From JBGZFC01 sp964631255 (GTDB lineage Bacteria; Bacteroidota; Bacteroidia; Bacteroidales; Dysgonomonadaceae): 64,000 nucleotides of DNA. The translations under genes were made by a program, and so were the position numbers. Of the stretch, positions 1-6,294 are shown piece by piece. The notes beneath the pieces were generated by a model. It saw nothing but the letters and a program-made list of their open reading frames with translations. It did no database searches and was not told where the DNA came from. The DNA is taken from NCBI GenBank assembly GCA_964631255.1, contig CAZVWS010000005.1:1-64000 (forward strand), written 5' to 3'. Position 1 is the first letter of the stretch. The number at the start of each line of letters is the position of its first letter.

Positions 1-83
1 AATTAACAAGAATAATAACTGACAAAAAGTGTCCACTTTTTTTAGGACGTGACATAAATCTGAAAAACGCTTCCGAAACCAAT

Positions 84-125
84 CACTATGCACTTTTCAC
101 TAATCACTAATCACTAATCACTTTT
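84..125. repeat. Degenerate heptamer array, unit CACTAAT
   Basis: Six consecutive 7-mers: CACTATG, CACTTTT, CACTAAT three times, then CACTTTT. Every unit begins with CACT and only the last three bases vary. It lies in non-coding DNA. Confidence 0.85.
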
Positions 126-140
126 CCCCAACCCCCGTTT

Positions 141-168
141 TGTCATGTTGAACGAAGTGAAACATCTG
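141..168. repeat. Short interspersed element resembling the GAACGAAGTGAA family
   Basis: The stretch has the core GAACGAAGTGAAACATCTG preceded by TGTCATGTT. Its ends can pair (ATGTT at 145-149 with AACAT at 161-165). From memory it resembles a short dispersed intergenic sequence of many bacterial genomes in which GTCATTCTGA precedes a GAACGAAGTGAA-like core. Only one copy is in this window, so its dispersal cannot be shown here. Confidence 0.45.
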
Positions 169-174
169 TTTTTT

Positions 175-202
175 GTCCGATGTCGGATGTTCGATGTCCG
201 AT
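175..202. repeat. Degenerate heptamer array, unit GTCCGAT
   Basis: Four consecutive 7-mers: GTCCGAT, GTCGGAT, GTTCGAT, GTCCGAT. It has the same 7-bp period as the neighbouring arrays but a different unit. Confidence 0.8.
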
Positions 203-230
203 GAACTCCCTAAATACCGAATAGTTTGTA

Positions 231-245
231 CCGCCTTACAGGCGG
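231..245. repeat. Small palindrome CCGCC-TTACA-GGCGG
   Basis: A perfect 5-bp stem with a TTACA loop. A related copy at 314-328 has TCGCC-TTACA-GGCGA, so the outer base pair differs but pairing is kept. The two lie 83 bp apart in the repeat mosaic. Confidence 0.6.
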
Positions 246-313
246 GATATTTTTGAGGTTGCCTTTAGCCGCAAGCTGCGCTCGTTCCTCGCTTACATGC
301 GGTTATGAAAACT

Positions 314-328
314 TCGCCTTACAGGCGA
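314..328. repeat. Small palindrome TCGCC-TTACA-GGCGA
   Basis: Second copy of the palindrome at 231-245. It has the same loop and a changed but still complementary closing base pair. Confidence 0.6.
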
Positions 329-342
329 CCAATCCCAAACCA

Positions 343-370
343 CTATTCACCATTCACTATTCACCATTCA
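343..370. repeat. Degenerate heptamer array, unit CYATTCA
   Basis: Four 7-mers alternate as CTATTCA, CCATTCA, CTATTCA, CCATTCA, so a 14-bp unit is repeated exactly twice. It ends about 60 bases from the stop codon of the ABC ATPase gene. Confidence 0.85.
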
Positions 371-432
371 CCAATTATCATCAGAGCTGCCAAAGTCTCT
401 CCCTTGTGTGGCGCTTCAACTCAATCTGCCTG

Positions 433-1431
433 CTACAAAGATTGTAGTATTTCTAATACGTCGCCGATGGTATCGGCTTTTTGGGTTAGGTTTTTGGATT
501 GGACTGTCCAATATTTGGTGTTCTCGTCAATCCGGATTGTGGTTTGGGCGTCGGCAGAAATGCGGTAACCTTTGCGGGTGAGGGCGCGTGTAGTCCAGCG
601 GGTCATCACTCCGGCGGAGCCAATTAGCTGGGTATTAATCAACTTATCGAGGTTCTTTTTTATCATGAAGCTGCCGTACTCTTTGTCGAATACAAATGTG
701 TTGTGTGCAAAAACTTGGTCGAAAACGCCTTGCAGCACCAGGTCTTCGGGTGTGCCTACTCGTACACCGTTTAGTTTTTCCATGATCCACATTTTGTCGG
801 CAACTTGCAAAGCTGTTTCGAGTTCGTGGGTGGAGATAAAAATGGTTTTGTTGGTTTCGCGTGCCAATTTTTGCAGCAGTAACAGGATGGATACACGATT
901 GGGTAAATCGAGATGCGAGGTGGGTTCGTCCAACAAAATGATGGGTGTATCTTGCGCCAAGGCACGTGCTATGAAAACCCGTTGCCGCTCTCCATCCGAT
1001 AATTTATTGACATTTCTGTTTTCAAATTCTTGCAAGTTGGTCATCTCGATTGCCTGCCGGATAATCTGTTCGTCGTTTTCGGTAAGTTTTCCCAGCCACC
1101 CGGTGTATGGGTCTCTGCCGATGGCAATGAGTTCTTTGACGGTAAAATCGGCTGCTAATTGCTTATCAGAAAGTACGATAGAGAGCAAGTGTGCTCGTTG
1201 TTTGCTGCTCATGCGGAATAGATTTTCGCCATTTACTCTGATTTTCCCTTCCAAAATGGGTTGCAAACAGGCCATGGAGCGTAGCAGAGTTGATTTGCCG
1301 CATCCGTTTTTGCCTATAAGTGCTACAAATTCGCCGGCATTTACTGCCAGGTTCAGGTTTTGTTGCACTATTTTGGGTTGTTTTTTCAGATGGTAACCAA
1401 TAGATACGTTTTGTAGTTGCAGCAATGACAT
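433..1431 (-). CDS. ABC transporter ATP-binding protein, iron-chelate/cobalamin (FecE/BtuD) type
   Basis: The ATPase subunit of an importer that probably brings iron chelates or cobalamin across the inner membrane. It shows Walker A at residues 40-48 (GKNGCGKST), the signature LSDGE at 144-148, Walker B ILLDEP at about 165-170 and the switch His202. FecE-type ATPases are usually about 255 residues. This one has 332, with an extra C-terminal domain from about residue 250 that contains no motif I recognise. No permease or binding protein is adjacent: rimM is upstream and the repeat mosaic downstream. It is probably the last gene of a minus-strand run with DUF4290 and rimM. The ATPase call is secure; the substrate is inferred from family resemblance only. 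Confidence 0.85.
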   Translation of the reverse strand: MSLLQLQNVSIGYHLKKQPKIVQQNLNLAVNAGEFVALIGKNGCGKSTLLRSMACLQPILEGKIRVNGENLFRMSSKQRAHLLSIVLSDKQLAADFTVKELIAIGRDPYTGWLGKLTENDEQIIRQAIEMTNLQEFENRNVNKLSDGERQRVFIARALAQDTPIILLDEPTSHLDLPNRVSILLLLQKLARETNKTIFISTHELETALQVADKMWIMEKLNGVRVGTPEDLVLQGVFDQVFAHNTFVFDKEYGSFMIKKNLDKLINTQLIGSAGVMTRWTTRALTRKGYRISADAQTTIRIDENTKYWTVQSKNLTQKADTIGDVLEILQSL

Positions 1432-1485
1432 GGCACAGGGTGTGGGGTTTGCGTTGATTATTGATTTTACTTGTTGTTTGACTGG

Positions 1486-2007
1486 CTATATATCTAACAG
1501 ACCTTCCGGCAGTTGCATGGTTATTTCTTTTTTCTCGTAGTCGATGAAGTCGATAAAATCTTCGGTGGCGGGAATGAGAATCTCTTTGTCGCCATTTTCG
1601 AGAACCAACAGCACGTTGATTGTGTCGGTATTTACATAACGGATAATGCCGAGTTTGTTGCCATCTTCTTGTATTACGGCGTATCCGATAAAGAAGTCCC
1701 ATTGTAGTGTTTCGTCGGGGGTATCCACACTTATTTTTTGGCGCGGCAAGTGTACGGACAGATTGGCGTATCGGGCTGCCATTGTTTCATTGTCTATATC
1801 CATCCATTTTACTCTTGCCATGGTGTCCGAGACGAAGGTTATCTCTTCCGGAAAAAAGGGGACGAGTATGCCGTCGATATCTAAGAAATAGAAATCGGTA
1901 TCGATATCGGCATAAGATTCTTTGTCGAACACGATAGTTATTTCACCTTTTATTCCGTAAGGTTTTTTCAGATAACCTATTTGAAGTGTGTCGTCCGGAT
2001 TTATCAT
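1486..2007 (-). CDS. rimM: Ribosome maturation factor RimM
   Basis: A 173-residue protein of the usual RimM length. The N-terminal RimM beta-barrel begins IGYLKKPYGIKGEI, the motif that contacts S19, and a C-terminal PRC-barrel covers about residues 95-170 (WDFFIGYAVIQ, then LIPATEDFIDFID). It helps mature the head of the 30S subunit. The gene starts 5 bp after the stop of the DUF4290 gene, so the two are almost certainly cotranscribed; the ABC ATPase gene follows after 54 bp. Confidence 0.95.
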   Translation of the reverse strand: MINPDDTLQIGYLKKPYGIKGEITIVFDKESYADIDTDFYFLDIDGILVPFFPEEITFVSDTMARVKWMDIDNETMAARYANLSVHLPRQKISVDTPDETLQWDFFIGYAVIQEDGNKLGIIRYVNTDTINVLLVLENGDKEILIPATEDFIDFIDYEKKEITMQLPEGLLDI

Positions 2008-2012
2008 GGGGT

Positions 2013-2609
2013 TTATTTTTTTCGTTGGTTGCGGATATTTCGGATTTGTTTTTTGGGAGCGTTGCCCGGCTTACTCTCTACAATAGAGTGCGTGGATTCG
2101 TCCAACTTTATTTTTTGGTCAGAAAGTTCGTATAGGTCATGAAATAGTTTGGCGTTATCTACCTCTTTGTTCCACTGTATATATGATTTTTTCATCTGCA
2201 TGGTAAGCATAGAGATGAGATGGTCGCGTCGTTCGCCCTCTTCCATATTGGCGGCAATGGTAATCATTTTCTCCAAAATTTTGCCGTAGTGTCTGTATCG
2301 CATGGTGGGGCGGCTGTAGTTCAGCTTGTCGGGCGATTGGGATAACTCTTCTTCCGTAACTACTTGGTATGGATAGTTTATATCGAGTTGAAAATTGGAC
2401 ATAATTGCCAAATGGTCCCAGAGTATGTGTTTGAAATCGTTTACATCGCGCAGATGCGGAAACATATTACCCATGATATCTACAATAGTGTAGGCGCACT
2501 TTTCTCTCTCATCGCGGTTTTCAATTTTGACACAATGATCTACCATGTTTTGAATATTTCTGCCATATTCGGGCATTGCCATTTTCTTTTGTTGTGTATT
2601 GTACTTCAT
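2013..2609 (-). CDS. DUF4290 family protein
   Basis: A protein of unknown function that I recognise as the Bacteroidota DUF4290 family. I chose the ATG at 2609 (198 residues, beginning MKYNTQQKKMAMPEYGRN). The open frame extends upstream to 2690, but the added 27 residues look like untranslated sequence. The protein is soluble and mostly helical, with an acidic and basic mix, no signal peptide and no membrane segment. It is tightly coupled to rimM (5 bp), which hints at a housekeeping role, but this is context only. Confidence 0.8.
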   Translation of the reverse strand: MKYNTQQKKMAMPEYGRNIQNMVDHCVKIENRDEREKCAYTIVDIMGNMFPHLRDVNDFKHILWDHLAIMSNFQLDINYPYQVVTEEELSQSPDKLNYSRPTMRYRHYGKILEKMITIAANMEEGERRDHLISMLTMQMKKSYIQWNKEVDNAKLFHDLYELSDQKIKLDESTHSIVESKPGNAPKKQIRNIRNQRKK

Positions 2610-2743
2610 CTGTTTTTTTTTTAGAGCCTTGAACCAAGACAATAGAAGCGAGACGCTGGCGTTGAGCCAATCATATCTTCGGGTGTTCAAAATTTGTTTT
2701 GGTCATGGGTGTAATGTTTTTGTTGATTTCGCATTCAATTTCG

Positions 2744-3691
2744 TTATCGCAACCTCAACACATCGCCCTCTTCGGGCACATATTCATAATCTTTTTTGTT
2801 TAGTTTGTATAAATTTTTCAGTCGCAATCCATATTTTTGCGATATGCTGTGCATGGATTCTCCAATCTGCACTTCATGTTCGAAATAGGGTTTATCGGCA
2901 CGCGATTTCTTTTTTTGGAAGTAAACAATATCGCCTTCATTGAGCGGAAATCCTTCGGGTACTTCGTTGTATTTGAGCAGGTCTTTCTCCGAGAAATCAA
3001 ATTCGTCGGCAATATCGGCGTATGTATCTCCTGCCTTTGCAACCACGTAAACCAAACCGTGCGTTTTGTATGGTTGGTGTCTCCACTGCGAGGGGTCGTT
3101 GTCGTTCTGTCCGGACTCGGCAATAGGTTTTCGTTTTACTCTTCGAGAGGTATTTTTTTTATCGAACTGATAGAGCTCGTAGTCTTCAATCAGTTTGATT
3201 AGTTTGTTGGCGTATGCTTTGTCGGTAGCGTAACCCGATTTTTGCAATCCTTTAGCCCAACCTCTATAATCGGTAACCGACAGGTTAAACAGTGCCTGGT
3301 ATCGACCTCCTGCCACCAAAAAATCGGAATGGTCGCGGTAAGAATCTGCTACCCGGTCGTACTTTCTGAAACAGTCGTTGGGCAAATCGTCGGCGGCATA
3401 TACGCGCTCACCTCTCCATCCCCGATGGCATTTGATACCGAAATGGTTGTTAGAACGACGTGCCAAATCACTCATCCCCGCACCCGACTCCAATAACCCT
3501 TGTGCCAACTTGATAGATGCCGGTATTTTGTATTGGTGCATGTGCTCTACCGCTATGTCGCTGTATTTGCTGATGTAATCTTTGTAAACTTTCGATCTGT
3601 TTTGCGCTTCTGCCCGTGGAACAGAAAAAAAACAAAACAAAAGAACAAACAACAACGAAAATATTGTATATTTGTGCGTAAATGTGTGCAT
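2744..3691 (-). CDS. Secreted N-acetylglucosaminidase with two LysM domains
   Basis: A peptidoglycan hydrolase of the LytG/FlgJ glucosaminidase type. From the ATG at 3691 (315 residues) a signal peptide ends near PRAEAQ. The catalytic domain covers about residues 45-190 and includes the LLESGAG stretch, whose Glu is the expected acid, followed by NNHFGIKCH and YRDHSDFL. Two LysM repeats follow (VYVVAKAGDTYADIADEF and HEVQIGESMHSISQKYGL) and would bind glycan strands. A start at 3724 is open but would put 11 residues before the signal peptide and crowd the divergent cdd gene. It is probably exported to the periplasm for wall remodelling. Confidence 0.9.
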   Translation of the reverse strand: MHTFTHKYTIFSLLFVLLFCFFSVPRAEAQNRSKVYKDYISKYSDIAVEHMHQYKIPASIKLAQGLLESGAGMSDLARRSNNHFGIKCHRGWRGERVYAADDLPNDCFRKYDRVADSYRDHSDFLVAGGRYQALFNLSVTDYRGWAKGLQKSGYATDKAYANKLIKLIEDYELYQFDKKNTSRRVKRKPIAESGQNDNDPSQWRHQPYKTHGLVYVVAKAGDTYADIADEFDFSEKDLLKYNEVPEGFPLNEGDIVYFQKKKSRADKPYFEHEVQIGESMHSISQKYGLRLKNLYKLNKKDYEYVPEEGDVLRLR

Positions 3692-3731
3692 AGCAAATAG
3701 TTTTTTATAAACCGAAATACCCAATTAAAGT

Positions 3732-4211
3732 ATGAAAGAAATCAAATTAACCACAAAGATAACAGTTTATCGGATAGATGCGTGTTCTGAAATCGAAAAA
3801 AAACTTATTGAGTCGGCAAAAGATGCAACGCAAAATGCCTATGCACCCTATTCGGGGTTTCAAGTAGGTGCTGCCGTGTTGCTTGAAAACGGTGAAATAA
3901 TAGGAGGCAACAACCAAGAAAACGCGGCTTATCCGTCGGGGCTTTGTGCCGAACGAACGGCGGTTTTCTTTGCAAATGCCAATTTCCCGCAACAGAAAGT
4001 GGAGGCTATTGCTATTGCTGCCTATCACAACGGAGCGTTTACCAAAGATGTAATCACGCCATGCGGCGGATGCCGACAAGTATTGTTGGAAGTGGAAAAC
4101 CGGTACAAATCGCCCATCAAAGTATTGATGTATGCCGATGGCAATGTTTATCGGGTGGATTCGATAAAAGATTTATTGCCATTGAGTTTTGGCGACGAGA
4201 TGTTGAAATAG
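3732..4211 (+). CDS. cdd: Cytidine deaminase
   Basis: Zinc-dependent deamination of cytidine or deoxycytidine in pyrimidine salvage. The zinc site is complete: CAER, with the catalytic Glu, and PCGGCRQ with the other two Cys. The substrate loop AYAPYSGFQVGAA is also present. The length (159 residues) fits homotetrameric Cdd with a short N-terminal extension. It is transcribed away from the glucosaminidase gene with only 40 bp between starts, so the two promoters must be very close together. Confidence 0.95.
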   Translation: MKEIKLTTKITVYRIDACSEIEKKLIESAKDATQNAYAPYSGFQVGAAVLLENGEIIGGNNQENAAYPSGLCAERTAVFFANANFPQQKVEAIAIAAYHNGAFTKDVITPCGGCRQVLLEVENRYKSPIKVLMYADGNVYRVDSIKDLLPLSFGDEMLK

Positions 4212-4221
4212 AATAATTGTT

Positions 4222-4256
4222 GTCCGAAAACAGAAGTCCGAAGTTTGAAGTTGATC
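4222..4256. repeat. Degenerate heptamer array, unit GTCCGAA
   Basis: Five in-phase 7-mers: GTCCGAA, AACAGAA, GTCCGAA, GTTTGAA, GTTGATC. It lies just after the cdd stop codon and its unit is close to the GTCCGAT unit at 175-202. Confidence 0.6.
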
Positions 4257-4288
4257 AACGGAAAGATAAACATTTCAGGAAAAATAAC

Positions 4289-4348
4289 GTCTGAAAATCT
4301 AAAAGTCTTGATTCTTGGCTCTTGATTCTTGATTCTTGACTCTTGACT
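4289..4348. repeat. Degenerate heptamer array, core unit CTTGATT
   Basis: The clearest part is 4307-4348, six 7-mers: CTTGATT, CTTGGCT, CTTGATT, CTTGATT, CTTGACT, CTTGACT. More decayed units in the same phase extend back to 4289. The array ends 15 bp before the cinA start codon, so it forms the cinA leader. Confidence 0.85.
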
Positions 4349-4363
4349 CTAAAATAAAAAAAG

Positions 4364-5593
4364 ATGAAAGTTGAAATTATAACCATTGGCGACGAAATCC
4401 TAATTGGTCAGATAGTAGATACCAACTCCGCTTGGATGAGTAAGGAGATAACCGAAAACGGATTTGAGGTAAGTGCCATTACCTCGGTTGGTGATTGCAA
4501 GAAATCCATTATCCAATCGATAGATATTGCTAAAACAAGAGCCGATGTAATTTTACTGACCGGAGGTGTAGGACCTACCGACGACGATATTACCAAACAG
4601 ACATTGTGCGATTATTTTCATACCAAATTGGTATTCGACCAAGATGTATTTGAACATATTACCCATCTTTTTGCTGCAAAAGAGCTCTCGATGAATAGAT
4701 TGACCAAAGCACAAGCGTTGGTTCCCGAAACTTGCACGGTAATAAAAAACGTGGTGGGCACTGCACCCATTTTGTGGTTTGAACGAGACGGGATGATATT
4801 GGTATCGATGCCGGGTGTACCTTTTGAGATGCGCGAAACCATGCACAACCAAATTATCCCACTGCTGAAAGAGAGGTTCTACGAACAAACTTACCTCCAC
4901 AAATCGTATTTGGTTTCCGGAATTATTGAATCGAAACTCAATATTCTCTTGCTCGACTTCGAGCAGTCGTTGCCCGAAAGTTTTTCGCTTGCCTTTTTGC
5001 CTAATTACGGCACCATAAAATTGCGCCTATCGGCGTTGGGAAGAGAAAACAAACCCATTTTGGAAGAAAAAGGGATAGAATTGAAAGAGATTTTGGGGCA
5101 GTTACTCCTTGCCGAAACTGATGAGCCATTGGAACATCTTTTGGGTGAACTGCTTCTAAAAAAAAGCTACACCGTTTCCACAGCCGAAAGCTGCACGGGC
5201 GGCAATATTGCGCGACGCATTGCTTCCATCGCCGGTGCATCGGCATATTTTTACGGTTCAGTGGTATCGTATAGCAACCGCATAAAAACCGATTTGCTTC
5301 GTATTGACCCGGAGTTGATTGCCAAACATGGCGTGGTGAGCGACGAAGTGGTGCAGGCAATGGCTACAAATATCTGCCGGGTGATGCAAACAGATTGTGC
5401 CATTTCTATTTCGGGAATAGCCGGTCCTACCGGCGGAACTACCGATAAACCTGTGGGCACGGTTTGGATTTGCACCAAAACGCCCCAAACGATGGTTTCT
5501 AAGGTGTATAAACTGGGACTTTCGCGCCACGAGAACATACAACGTGCTACCAATATGGCTTTGTTGCAACTGATAAGAATGTTGGGTGAGTAA
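4364..5593 (+). CDS. cinA: CinA-like nicotinamide-nucleotide amidohydrolase / damage-inducible protein
   Basis: A two-domain CinA of usual length (409 residues). The N-terminal MoCF-like domain (about 1-170) starts MKVEIITIGDEIL and holds GGVGPTDDD, the region of the ADP-ribose pyrophosphatase activity. The C-terminal domain (about 250-409) has the TAESCTGG motif of the NMN deamidase. It probably recycles NMN in NAD metabolism. The start is supported by the ATG 15 bp after the heptamer array, which must lie in or beside its untranslated leader. It runs in the same direction as ruvA and sprA. Confidence 0.93.
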   Translation: MKVEIITIGDEILIGQIVDTNSAWMSKEITENGFEVSAITSVGDCKKSIIQSIDIAKTRADVILLTGGVGPTDDDITKQTLCDYFHTKLVFDQDVFEHITHLFAAKELSMNRLTKAQALVPETCTVIKNVVGTAPILWFERDGMILVSMPGVPFEMRETMHNQIIPLLKERFYEQTYLHKSYLVSGIIESKLNILLLDFEQSLPESFSLAFLPNYGTIKLRLSALGRENKPILEEKGIELKEILGQLLLAETDEPLEHLLGELLLKKSYTVSTAESCTGGNIARRIASIAGASAYFYGSVVSYSNRIKTDLLRIDPELIAKHGVVSDEVVQAMATNICRVMQTDCAISISGIAGPTGGTTDKPVGTVWICTKTPQTMVSKVYKLGLSRHENIQRATNMALLQLIRMLGE

Positions 5594-5679
5594 GAACGAA
5601 CGAATAAATTTTCCCATTCCATTTATACGTTTTACTAAAAAAGCACGTTATATCACAACACAAACACAATGTGTCATTT

Positions 5680-6264
5680 ATGATAGATTACATCCAAGGC
5701 GAAATTGCCGAATTATCTCCCGCATCGGTAACCATTGACTGCGGTGGAATTGGTTATCAGGCAAATATTTCGCTCATTACATATAGTGTGCTAAACGGCA
5801 CCAACTCGGCAAAGATATATATTTACGAGTCTATCCGAGACGACGCCCATGTGCTATTCGGCTTTGCCGATAAGGGCGAGCGCCAGTTGTTTTTGCACCT
5901 CATCAGCGTGTCGGGGGTAGGTCCCAGCACGGCACGGGTTATTTTGTCGTCGATGAACTTCACCGAGATTGAGTCGGCAATTGCCACCGAAAATGTTGCC
6001 GTTTTGCAATCGGTAAAAGGTATTGGCGCAAAAACAGCGCAACGCATTATTGTGGATTTGAAAGACAAAATAAAATTTACCGAAACCGAAAGCAAAACCT
6101 CCGACAGCATCTCGGTTTCCGACAACGAGCATGCAGCCGTTTCGGCATTGGTAATGCTTGGTTTTCCACAGGCAATTTCGGCAAAAACGGTTGCCAAAAT
6201 TGGCAAAGAATTGCCCACTCTTTCGGTAGAAGCTATCATTAAAGAGGCACTTAAAAGAATGTAA
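5680..6264 (+). CDS. ruvA: Holliday junction DNA helicase subunit RuvA
   Basis: RuvA binds four-way junctions as a tetramer and loads RuvB. The N-terminal OB fold begins MIDYIQGEIAEL, two helix-hairpin-helix motifs follow (HLISVSGVGPSTAR and SVKGIGAKTAQRII), and a C-terminal RuvB-binding helical domain ends SVEAIIKEALKRM. I place the start at the ATG at 5680 (194 residues), because RuvA normally begins with MI; a GTG at 5671 would add three residues. The link to sprA immediately downstream is a common Bacteroidota arrangement. Confidence 0.95.
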   Translation: MIDYIQGEIAELSPASVTIDCGGIGYQANISLITYSVLNGTNSAKIYIYESIRDDAHVLFGFADKGERQLFLHLISVSGVGPSTARVILSSMNFTEIESAIATENVAVLQSVKGIGAKTAQRIIVDLKDKIKFTETESKTSDSISVSDNEHAAVSALVMLGFPQAISAKTVAKIGKELPTLSVEAIIKEALKRM

Positions 6265-6294
6265 TCAACACAGGTAAACATTCAGATTATCACA

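Larger units (their letters stand above)
1..432. other. Gene-free repeat mosaic at the window edge
   Basis: No credible gene lies here. The stretch is made of degenerate 7-bp tandem repeats (84-125, 175-202, 343-370), a 28-bp element at 141-168 and two related short palindromes (231-245 and 314-328). Short open frames cross it, but they have low-complexity translations and no recognisable family. It lies downstream of the minus-strand ABC ATPase gene that ends at 433. Confidence 0.8.

Noticed and set aside
84..370. Possible CRISPR array
   Set aside because: Units are 7 bp, adjacent and degenerate, with no spacers and no cas genes in the window.
572..1396. Long open frame on the plus strand opposite the ABC ATPase
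   Set aside because: It is antisense to a clear ABC ATPase with all motifs, and its own sequence has no recognisable domain.
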